A stretch of DNA of 64,000 nt, from the NCBI RefSeq assembly GCF_027943255.1, contig NC_072893.1, positions 34,618,001-34,682,000 of the forward strand. Reading direction: 5' to 3'. This DNA comes from Anastrepha obliqua. Lineage: Eukaryota > Arthropoda > Insecta > Diptera > Tephritidae. Both the position numbers and the translations under genes were made by a program. Under the pieces are notes generated by a model. It searched no databases, was not told the origin of the DNA, and saw nothing but the letters and a program-made list of their open reading frames with translations. Within the stretch, counting starts at the first letter, position 1. Each line of letters begins with the position of its first letter. Below are positions 55,929 through 64,000 of this stretch, piece after piece.

Positions 55929-56067
55929 CGACAAAGCTGTCTAAAAAATTGAGAAAATACATTATTTCCGTAGTTGGCAAGTCTGGTGCAGTCAGAGAGC
56001 GTAACAGCGCTGCAAACAACAGCATATAAAACTTTGGGCTCATGTAATTCGTCTGAGTTTTTCTCAT
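55929..56067 (-). other. possible first exon with a signal peptide
   Basis: The minus strand reads from ATG at 56067 (MRKTQTNY) or 56043 (MSPKFYMLLFAALLRSLTA), a hydrophobic start like a signal peptide. It continues DLPTTEIMYFLNFLDSFVG and meets a GTAAGA donor at 55928. No later exon is recognised; it would lie at lower coordinates or enclose B9D1. Function unknown. Confidence 0.3.
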
Positions 56068-57640
56068 TGCTCGTTCGGGTAAAGTCACAATTGTTCGTGG
56101 TCTGCGTCGATAATAGTTATTGGCAGCGAATGAACCTGTTGTGCGTTTGTAATGCCCGTGATACGTGTTTTTGATTAGTAAAATAAAAGAAAAATGCATT
56201 GAAAGTGTGCGTAAATTGCGTTTGAGCTATTGAAGTGAACATGCAAATAGTGAATTTTTCAATATATGGTGCAATGTAAAATCCGTGTAGCGGGGAAAAA
56301 CAAAGCAAATAAAAAGTGTGAGAGTGAGTTCGATTAATCGGGGAAAAATAAGTTGCAGCATCTTGGCAACAATAACAAATACAGCGAGCACAAAAACAAC
56401 AATACAAATCTCGTACGAAACAATTCGTTAACGTCAATAACAGCAACAATAAGTTAGCAACATGCGCATAAATGGCAAAACATCAGCAAGGTAGTCAACA
56501 ACAACGCCGACTTCAATAGTAGAAACTTGGCAAACGGCTTTAATAGAAAAAGTATCATAATGATTTCACCCAAATAGTTAGAAGAAAATTAATGGAATTA
56601 CTGTGAAGAGTTAAAATGAGCGCTAGTTTTTTTTAATTATTCGCTCCAATGAGCTAATAGGTTTTATCTATTATTTGAATTTTTGGTAGATGTTCGCAAA
56701 TTTTTGTCGGGTTTCAGGTAGTAGCTTATATGGAGATACAGGTGTATACACATATGAGCTTACACGCATATAAATATAGCACCAGCAGCAACGGACACTT
56801 GTTAACAACAACGCTTATACCTAACTCCATAAATAGGCAACATCGTTGACAGTGATTGCAGAGCATCAGCAGTGACAGGGCAAATTCGCCTATATTTTAT
56901 ACATACATACATATGTACGGCCCTTTGTTCCTTGTAGGAATATATGTATGTAAGAGCTTTTTAACTGTTCAAAATTCTGCGTAAGCGGGCTTGGAAAAAA
57001 GAGGAGTTATGGAAATATGCGTGCGCAACAAATTAAATCGAGAGGTGCTCAAATAAATAGTTTCATGCAAAGCTAATTAATTTTCGGTTAACTTTCGACG
57101 ATAAGCTCAATTAGCGGTTTATATACAACCTGAAACAAGTTGAAAATTCAGTGTAAACATTAATTTATATGTGCATATCTACAAGCATGTGCATGTGTAT
57201 ATGTGCGCATACCAATTTACGGAACGATTAGAGAACATGTAAATGTGTTTGCGGTTTTTCTTGTTAATGGAACGTAAACATAGGTTTGTTATAAAAATTT
57301 TCCAGTAACAAATACCAATAACGAAATTTCTCAGAATTTGCCATCACTCGTTCTCAAAAAAAAGCATCCAAAAAAGTACTCGAATGCAAGATTTGCAATG
57401 GACCCTTGATTGTTGTTGTAAAAATTTAAATATTCCTCATCAATATACATACAAGCATCAGTATTCTCCCGGTGACGTTTATAGCATAAAAATTCCCGAA
57501 TTTTTTGGGGAGTGAGTGACGAATGTAATTTTTTTAACGCAATGGAATTTTCCGTGAGGTGAACGTTTAGAGAGATTATCATTGTGTGTTCTTTGTTTGG
57601 ACATTTTACTGAATAAACTTAACGGAAATAATATTTAAGG
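56068..57640. other. intergenic DNA, possibly 5' flank of a minus-strand gene
   Basis: Contains (AAC/CAA)-rich stretches near 56370-56460 and ACATACATACAT at 56905. An 83-codon minus-strand frame at 57331-57582 (LHSSLTPQKIREFLCYKRHR) has no known motif. Confidence 0.4.
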
Positions 57641-59440
57641 GGAATCTTATCGGCCGATAACTCTCCTATCCCCAGTAGTGAAGACTCTTGAAAACCATCC
57701 TACTCCCATTCAACACGAAACATCTGACCCCAGCCGCATATTAGCATGGCTTCCGAAGAGTGCAGAGTACCACCACAGTACTCACCGCCAAAAACACCCA
57801 GATAAACCGCGGGTTTAACCAAAACCGCCCCTGCGAGACGACTAGACCTGAAGAAGGCTTTCGACACTGTCAGCCACTCAGCCTACTAACGCGTTTTTCA
57901 ATAGGTGCGCTTCAACTTTTTTCCGATAGGGAGGGCAAACGACGCAATATTTTTTATTTTTCGCTTGTCATTTGTAAACTTCATTAGTATACATTTCATC
58001 ATGGAACGCTACACACTTGAGCAACGATTGCAAATCGTGCAAATTTTTTATGAAAATAATCGTTCTGTTGCTGCTACCAGATCCAGATTTTTTCCAAAAA
58101 ATCATCTTCAGTGATGAAGCTCACTTTTGGCTCAATGGCTTTGTCAACAAGCAAAATATGCGTTACTGGCTTTATATCCACACGTGATTCATGAGGCACC
58201 GTTGCATCCCGAAAAATCACTGTTTGGTGCGGTTTACATGCCGGCGGCGTAATTGGCCCATATTTTTTCATTGATGAGAACGATCGCCACGTTACTGTGA
58301 ATGGAAATCGATACCGCGACATGATAAACGATTATTTTTGGCCGCAATTGAATGGTATGGACTTAGACGACATGTGGTTTCAACAGGACGGGGCCACAAG
58401 CCACACAGCACACGCTACAATTGATTTGTTGAATAGTAAGTTCGATGAGCGCATTATTTCCAGAAATGGACCGGTCGAATGACCGCCGCGCTCGTGAGAT
58501 TTGACGCCTCTAGACTATTTTCTTTGGGGTTATGTGAAGTCATTGGTCTACAGTAACAAGCCGGCGACGATTTGTGAGCTCAGAGCCAATATTGAACGCG
58601 AAATTGCTGGAATTTCGGCCGATTTATGCAAAAGAGTGGTCGAAAATTGGGTTGAACGATTGGACTTCGTAAAACGTGCACGCGGTGGTCATGCAAAAGA
58701 AATCGAATTTCATACTTAAATGTATATGTTCAAACTCGATAATAAAGAAAAAATTAGTTAAAAAAGTCAAACCGTTTGTGTTTTATTCAAAAAAAAAAGT
58801 TGAAGCGTTCTTACTGAAAAACGCTTTAGATGACACTTTACAGTCGCCACTCCCGTCAGGGTTGAAGAGGTGGTCCGCGAACTATCTGATTGGTCGGCAC
58901 TCGTCAGTAATCTTTCGAGACCAAATCTGTAAACAGAGGAAGATAAAGCAAGGTGTTCCGTACGGTGGTGTCCTTTCACCTTTGCTTCTCAACTTCTACA
59001 TATCGAGGGAGTCTCCTATGACATTGATGGCCTGTGGGCCAAAGTAAACGATTACCTCACCCGTCTTTCTCGCTTTTTCACTGCGAGGAATCTACAATTT
59101 TTCCTCTCTTTACCACCTGGACGAAGGAGGCCAAACTGCAACGCAAGGTCAAAGTTGATAACACACCAACTCTGACTGTTCACAACCCCAAAGTTTTGGG
59201 GTTTACCTTTGACAGTGTGCTCTCCTTCTCTGCGCACACATCTGCAATTGCTACTAAAGTCCAAAACCCTCAAACATATGCCCAGCATGTGAAGGCACCC
59301 AGCACGACACTAACTTCCTTTTCACTTGCCCGTCAAACCGACTTATCTAACGCCTCTCTCCCTCTGGACCCAATCTGTCCAAACAACAAGTTCCCTGTGC
59401 CACTGATAGGGTTAAGTATACTGCTACAACAACAAAAACA
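57640..59440 (+). pseudogene. Jockey-clade non-LTR reverse transcriptase, split by a mariner
   Basis: The left part (57650-57888) has RPI-LLSPVVKTLE, STTTVLTAKNTQINRGFNQN and LKKAFDTVSHS. The right part (58827-59440) has GLKRWSANYLIGRHSSV, KQGVPYGGVLSPLLLNFYIS, AKVNDYLTRLSRFFTARNLQ and NPKVLGFTFDSVLSFSAHTS. The YADD catalytic block between is deleted, and several frames are used. It ends near TACTGCTACAACAACAAAAA. Confidence 0.75.
57889..58826 (+). mobile_element. DD41D (rosa-type) mariner transposon, defective
   Basis: 938 bp inserted at TA within the non-LTR element. Inverted ends GCGTTTTTCAATAGGTGCGC then TTCAAC, and reversed GCGTTTTTCAGTAAGAACGC then TTCAAC. Transposase pieces: [20 protein letters not shown] (58002 on), an internal deletion, then DPDFFQKIIFSDEAHFWLNG (first Asp), WFQQDGATSHTA (second Asp) and DLTPLDYFLWGYVKS (third Asp). 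Counting through gives 41 residues between the second and third Asp, the rosa spacing. TGA stops at GPVE*PPRS*DLTP break the frame. Confidence 0.88.
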
Positions 59441-59669
59441 AAGTGTAATTTTTAGTAATCAATTAATGAGTTGGCTCATTATCGTGCAACAAATGCTAAC
59501 TTTTTCTTGGCTGTAACTTTATTTAGCAGTTTCCATTTTGGTTTTTGCAAACCCGTTGAAAACAGCATGTTTGGAAACTAGTCGCAATGTTGTAAATGTA
59601 CTTTGTGGCCTCGTAGATGATGCCCTTTGGTTGATGCTATTGAGGTGTTCCATACCGCTAGATGGAGAT

Positions 59670-60185
59670 AGATAGGTTAGGTTTGGTGGACCTGACTAGC
59701 TGAAAGTCATCACGTAGATCTATTTGGTCCTTAGTGGTACCAGATGGAGCTTAACATTTACGTTTCGCTGTCGTAGACTTCTTGTGATAAGCCTGCGTCA
59801 TTTGCGAATCTAAGTAAGCCCTGAAGCTCAAAACCCTCAATACATTCTAACTTGACATTTTGTAGAGCTTCTAGGCATTTCATTCGGGTTCTAGCTAATG
59901 TAGGACAATCATGTGGAAGGTGTTCTAGAGTTTCCTTATGTTGTTGTTGTTGTTGTAGTAGTAGCATAAATATTTCCCATACATATACGGGAATGCTGCT
60001 GAAGTAACATGCCTTGGACGGATATAAATCCGGCTTGTTCCGGTTACGTAGAACCAACTGTCGTGCGAACGACGTGTTTCCTTATCTTCCAGTTTAATGC
60101 AAAATCTGCAGCTATCGTTGTTTGCGATTTCTATCTTGTATGCATGCGCAGCTAGCAAATTGTGGCCTGTCAGTATACCTACGAA
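59670..60185 (-). pseudogene. 3' end of a CCTAA-tailed non-LTR element, split by a SINE-like copy
   Basis: The minus strand reads DSCRFC, then ETLEHLPHDCPTLARTRMKC, LEALQNVKLECIEGFELQGL and LLRFANDAGLSQEVYDSET, the Cys/His C-terminal part of I/LOA-type ORF2, followed by a 3' UTR ending at TAGGTTAGGTTTGG. Close to the copy at 3332-4121. Confidence 0.75.
59940..60075 (-). mobile_element. hairpin SINE-like repeat, complete copy
   Basis: A long (GTT)6 tail at the left, body to GTCGTGCGAACGACGT, and 10-bp duplications GTTTCCTTAT (59930-59939, 60076-60085) in the host element. Confidence 0.85.
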
Positions 60186-60885
60186 TAGTCAATGAAGATA
60201 ATAAAAGAGTAATAGAAAAATTATAAATCTGTATATTTATAACCCAATACGAAAATAACCTTGTTTGGTAATGGGGGAAAATCACCATCAAAGAAGAGTT
60301 TAAAGGTGAAGAGATAAGCCTACGGGTATTCAGGGTAGCACCACACTTTAGGGCTAAGTCAAGCAAAGTCCTTACTGAGGGGCACAATCGGAAGGGGTTC
60401 AAGCATCTTATAAACCTCATTAAAGGCAAAGAAAGACCGCTTGCAGACATTCTTAGTGGTTATTGCAGACTCCAAAGCCATCTGCACAGTCTCGTGATTC
60501 TGCCACCTGTCCTTAAAAATACGATATTGGGGTATTGGAGTATATAGAGAGCATAAAAAGATGTTAAGGACGAAATGCTAATCTCTATATACAGTGAAAC
60601 TTCTTTATAGCAAGTCTCAAAAAACCAAGAGAATTCGTTATATAGAAAAAGGAAAAAAAAATCGTATTGGAAAATATTTAAAAGTATTTTTTATAGTATT
60701 TTAAGATGGAGCTAACTCAACTTCTATGTACATATGTACATAAAATTGTTCAGAGAAAAATACACATCTTTTGGGATTTTTTACTACATGCATTTGCTAT
60801 TCGAGTTTGACAGATTATTTGCAATTCTGTTCAAAATATCTATTACAAACATACATACATATGAACATATTGGCTATGCTGTGTT
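60186..60885. other. intergenic DNA
   Basis: A repeat-like stretch at 60270-60520 (AGCAAAGTCCTTACTGAGGG, AAGCATCTTATAAACCTC) may be more non-LTR debris. Nothing else is supported. Confidence 0.35.
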
Positions 60886-60992
60886 AACAGCATACACATT
60901 CCCCGTAAATGTTTGAGGATCGCTGCTAGAGTGACGGTCTTTAGCCGGATATACATCCGTGTCGTTCTGGTAACATAACGAATCGACCGCCA
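60886..60992 (-). mobile_element. hairpin SINE-like repeat, decayed copy
   Basis: ACAGCATACACATTCCCCGT, TGCTAGAGTGACGGTCTTTA, GCCGGATATACATCCGTGTC and GACCGCCATG follow the element's order with many changes. Confidence 0.65.
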
Positions 60993-61855
60993 TGTATGAT
61001 AGAAGAGCACAGTGGAGATTTATGTAAATAGAACAAGTCGGGCGAATTGTACTTAGAAAAATTGTACATAAAGATGTAGCATATGTATAATGTTATCAGT
61101 AAAATTCTGAGAAATATTTTATATTAATTCAATTGACAAATTTTTAGAAACATTTTTTCTCTGAAAAACAGGCCAATTCGCCGAGCATCTGTTGCTATAA
61201 AATAATTCAGTTGCATCGAATCGGTATTTATATATTGACGGAAAGTTGGTTCATTAACATAACGAACGGTCCTGAAATTTAAGCGCTAAAATTTGTTGTG
61301 CAATTTTTTTAAAGAACACACTTTTAACATAAACTTTCATTGCTGCTTGATAGAAAATTTTAACTGATACATACGTACATTTTGTCGTTTTATACAATAG
61401 TTAAGCCAGCAAAGTTGTGAATTGAATGTGTAAAAATATACCTACAAAAGTAAGAAAAAAGTTCCAATAAAAATAGGTATTAAGTAATAAACTAATGTAA
61501 CGGATTGTCGTCAATTCAAATGAGTATTACATATAAGTACATATATGTATATGATATTACATTTTATCAATAAAAATAATTCCTTATAAATGAGTTCATA
61601 AATAAATTATGAAACAACTATTCTGCATTGAAAATAACAACATGCCTCAAAAACCAGAGCAAAGTTTGAAAACAGCGTATACGAGTACAAGTACCCATTC
61701 AATCGGGTAAGTAAATATTAGCTTTCAGTTTTTTTTCAATATCCGTATTTAATATTTTAATTCATATTTATTTACATATATACGAGTATGTGCAGATAAA
61801 GTTTTTGTAATACGACTGGAATTAAAATTTAGTAAAAGTTCTCAGTAACGAACTA
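60993..61855. other. AT-rich intergenic DNA
   Basis: No frame, repeat or RNA that I can support. Confidence 0.35.
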
Positions 61856-62108
61856 ATTACCGTCAGGGCCAAGCAAGGATATCCCCAAGGCGGTGTTCTT
61901 TCTCCGCTATTGTGGTGGATTCTCTGCTAACGGAGATGCAGGAACTCGAACTTCATGTCTAAGCACATGTGAACAATAACTGAGCGCTAGCATCGGTTAA
62001 TACCTAAAAAGGTTAAGTATGGAAGTGCAGAGAATTCTAGATGAAATCGATGACTGGGGCACGAGATAAGGTTTTTCCTTCAATCCGAACTAAACTACCT
62101 TAGTCTTG

Positions 62109-62690
62109 ACGGACTACACGACTCCGTACTTTAATTGGGAGAGAAGGTTTCGCACTACAATTGAAGAGGAGGGATGGCACAAAGGCATTAAGCCTGGCCA
62201 TAGAACTTTTCACATCAATACAGACGGCTCTAAAACCTTAGAAGTTTTTGCTGTGAGGAAAGCCACAGAGCTAGCCTACACTAGAACAAGAAAGAATTCA
62301 ACAATTAATATATACTTGGACAGTCAAGCAGTAATAAAAGCAATAAGCTCATATTGTATTAAGTCCAAAAATGTTCGACGGAGCAGGGAGGCCATAGAAA
62401 GGCTAGCCGCAAACAGTAGGCTGCATATCTACTGGGTACCAGGTCACAAAGGCATTCTGTGCGTTTGTCCGGCATTATTAAAAACGTGACTAAAATGCCT
62501 GGGAGCCCCACTGTTTGAGGGTCTAGAGGACGTCTCAAAAGCGGAGCTCCCAGCTCTATTTAGATTCGCTAAAAGCGCTGACATCCTACATGATGTCTAC
62601 TTTAGGTATTCATAGAGGTCGGCCTCCATCTGGTATCGCTAGGTACCAAAAGGTCGTGGCTTATTGCCAACCAGGCTAACCTAACCTAAC
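62109..62690 (+). mobile_element. 5'-truncated RNase H-bearing non-LTR copy with (TAACC)n tail
   Basis: Flanked by 14-bp duplications CTACCTTAGTCTTG (62095-62108, 62691-62704). Encodes HINTDGSK, INIYLDSQAVIKAISSY and IYWVPGHKGI, an RNase H domain with the Asp, Asp and His regions. The 3' end GGCTAACCTAACCTAAC is pentamer-tailed. Confidence 0.85.
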
Positions 62691-62839
62691 CTACCTTAGT
62701 CTTGTTCACGAGAAAACGGAAATTGGACGGACTTAGTCGAGTCCAGCACTGAAAGGTGTGACACTCAGTCTTGCTGACGAATTTATATAACTAGGAGTAA
62801 TCTTGGATAAAAAACTGATTTGGAAGACACATGTTTCGC

Positions 62840-62966
62840 CATTCCCACGACAGTCGGTTCTAGTTAACCAGAACGACCCGGATTTGTATCGGGAAAAAGA
62901 CTGTCACTTCAGCAGCATTCGCCGTATATGTATGGTGAATGTTTATGTTGCTTCAACAACAACAAC
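62840..62966 (+). mobile_element. hairpin SINE-like repeat, complete copy
   Basis: ATTCCCACGACAGTCGGTTC to CTTCAACAACAACAAC, flanked by AAGACACATGTTTCGC (62824-62839) and AAGACATGTTTCGC (62967-62980). Confidence 0.85.
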
Positions 62967-63469
62967 AAGACATGTTTCGCTGAAGGTGGATGGAAGATTT
63001 TTCAACAATGCCGTGTCTGAAACCTGCTATGGTCTATTGGAAATGCACAGCACTTATCAGACCAATCATCACTTACGCTTCCGTGGTTTGGTGGCGACGG
63101 ACTTTGGTTAAGCTCACACGTCAGCCGTAATGCTAGAGTACAACCTCCGGCGATGCCGTAAATGCTATGCTCGTTTTGCTTCCCTTGGGTTTTAAGATAC
63201 AGCAGGAAGCAATAAAAGCAATGTGTAGACTCCGTAAATATGGCTTCTGGCAGAAAGATGGAACTTCGGGACACAGAGAAATCTTTAAGGTGCTATCAAC
63301 AGTATCCACTGTCAAATTCTTGCCATTGCGTGAGCAATGGTGTAATCCAGAGTGCATTCAAAGAGATTTGACGGATATATTCTTCCCCGATGGTTCCAAG
63401 AATGAAATAGGTTCTGGAGCCGGATGGTATTTACATTTATATATGTATATAATATGACTATTGTTAAGT

Positions 63470-64000
63470 TCGTGCGGTTTTTTTTCGAAATTTGAAACTT
63501 TATTGACGTAAAATGGTTACAAATTTAATATTCAAAGTATTGTCCATCGCTTACTACTACTTTTTCCCATCTTTCTGGCAATTCACGGATTCCCTTTGTG
63601 AAAAATTCGGTCGGTTTTGCCGCAATCCACGAATCGATCCATTTTTTGACTTCATCGTAATTACGGAAGTGCTGGTCAGCCAGGCCATGTTGCATCGATC
63701 GGAAGAGATAGTAATCGGATGGCGCAAGGTCTGGACTATACGGCGGGTGGGGTAGGACATCCCATTTGAGCGTTTCTAAGTATGTTTTGACCACTTGTGC
63801 AACATGTGGCCGAGCATTGTCATGTTGCAAAATAACTTTGTCGTGTCTATCGGCGTATTGCGGCCGTTTTTCTCGCAGTGCTCGGCTCAAACGCATCAAT
63901 TGTCGTCGGTAGACATCCCCCGTAATCGTTTCATTCGGTTTCAGTAGCTCATAATACACAACACCCAGCTGGTCCCACCAGATACACAGCATAACCTTCA
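63470..64000 (-). mobile_element. mariner transposon cut by the window edge
   Basis: The right end of the element on this strand begins TTAAGTTCGTGCGGTTTTTT. The transposase (63525-63992, minus) is one open frame of 155 codons: YYELLKPNETITGDVYRRQL, HDKVILQHDNARPHVAQVV (second Asp), PYSPDLAPSDYYLFRSMQHG (third Asp) and PERWEKVVVSDGQYFEY at the end. The second and third Asp are 34 residues apart. The N-terminal half lies outside the window, so completeness is unknown. Confidence 0.9.

Larger units (their letters stand above)
61856..63445 (+). pseudogene. non-LTR retrotransposon with two nested insertions
   Basis: Host pieces: KQGYPQGGVLSPLL (61870), GFSFNPN-TTLVL up to 62108, continuing at 62705 with FTRKRKLDGLSRVQH, ILDKKLIWKTHV, then after a SINE-like copy the segment up to QQEAIKAMCRLRKYGFW, LPLREQWCNPECIQRDLTDI and DGSKNEIGSGAG, the first strand of RNase H. 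This is an I/LOA-type RT to RNase H region, frameshifted throughout. Removing both inserts restores codon continuity at L-F (TTG|TTC). Confidence 0.75.

Noticed and set aside
62670..62695. Telomere repeat array (CCTAA)n
   Set aside because: Only three units, and it is the 3' tail of a retroelement with a target duplication directly after it.
1..64000. CRISPR arrays, bacterial operons, phage or plasmid functions
   Set aside because: The window is plainly eukaryotic (spliced genes, snoRNAs, SINEs); the repeats are dispersed or inverted, not regularly spaced direct repeats.

Overview
The window looks like genomic DNA of a higher dipteran, most likely a tephritid fruit fly (Bactrocera, Ceratitis, Anastrepha or Rhagoletis type). 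The evidence is fly-type genes with short introns and GT-AG borders, an AT-rich background with many ATGT/ACAT microsatellites, and a dense load of mariner, TTAA-target, PIF/Harbinger, non-LTR and SINE copies, including a DD41D (rosa-type) mariner. No species was assigned by a search.

Layout. (1) 0.5-20 kb, + strand: a FYVE-type myotubularin (MTMR3/4 class, probably the orthologue of Drosophila CG3632), which I assemble from 18 exons into a frame-consistent reading frame of 1607 codons. Its 5 kb and 3 kb introns are packed with transposons. (2) 21.5-26 kb: repeat-rich intergenic DNA. (3) 26.2-26.7 kb, - strand: a two-exon 5-hydroxyisourate hydrolase (transthyretin-like). (4) 28-30 kb: Harbinger-type elements, one lying 270 bp before the next start codon. 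(5) 30.2-37.3 kb, + strand: nonA, a DBHS RNA-binding protein (two RRMs, NOPS, coiled coil). Its first intron holds a 1.1 kb foldback element. (6) 44.3-53.3 kb, + strand: an alternative nonA C-terminal exon followed by a chain of small non-coding exons. The introns of this chain hold three pairs of box C/D snoRNAs, so this is a snoRNA host gene apparently spliced to, or overlapping, nonA. (7) 54.6-55.35 kb, - strand: B9D1, a ciliary transition-zone protein, with an RFX X-box just upstream. (8) 57.6-64 kb: nested retrotransposons and mariners, ending in a mariner cut by the window edge.

How the genes relate. The host genes are not an operon. They are a phosphoinositide phosphatase, a purine-degradation enzyme, a nuclear RNA-binding protein coupled to a snoRNA factory, and a cilium gene. 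The clearest functional unit is nonA plus the snoRNA chain. One snoRNA pair carries a 13-nt antisense element next to a D' box that matches the conserved AAACACGGACCAA stretch of 28S rRNA.

The most unusual repeat is a hairpin-rich element of about 125 bp with an (AAC)n tail. It is present about nine times, and six copies have recognisable target-site duplications. There is also a group of five TTAA- or TTAT-flanked inverted-repeat elements, one carrying a smaller piggyBac-like element whose empty site survives in a sister copy. Everything here comes from reading the sequence; no database search was run.
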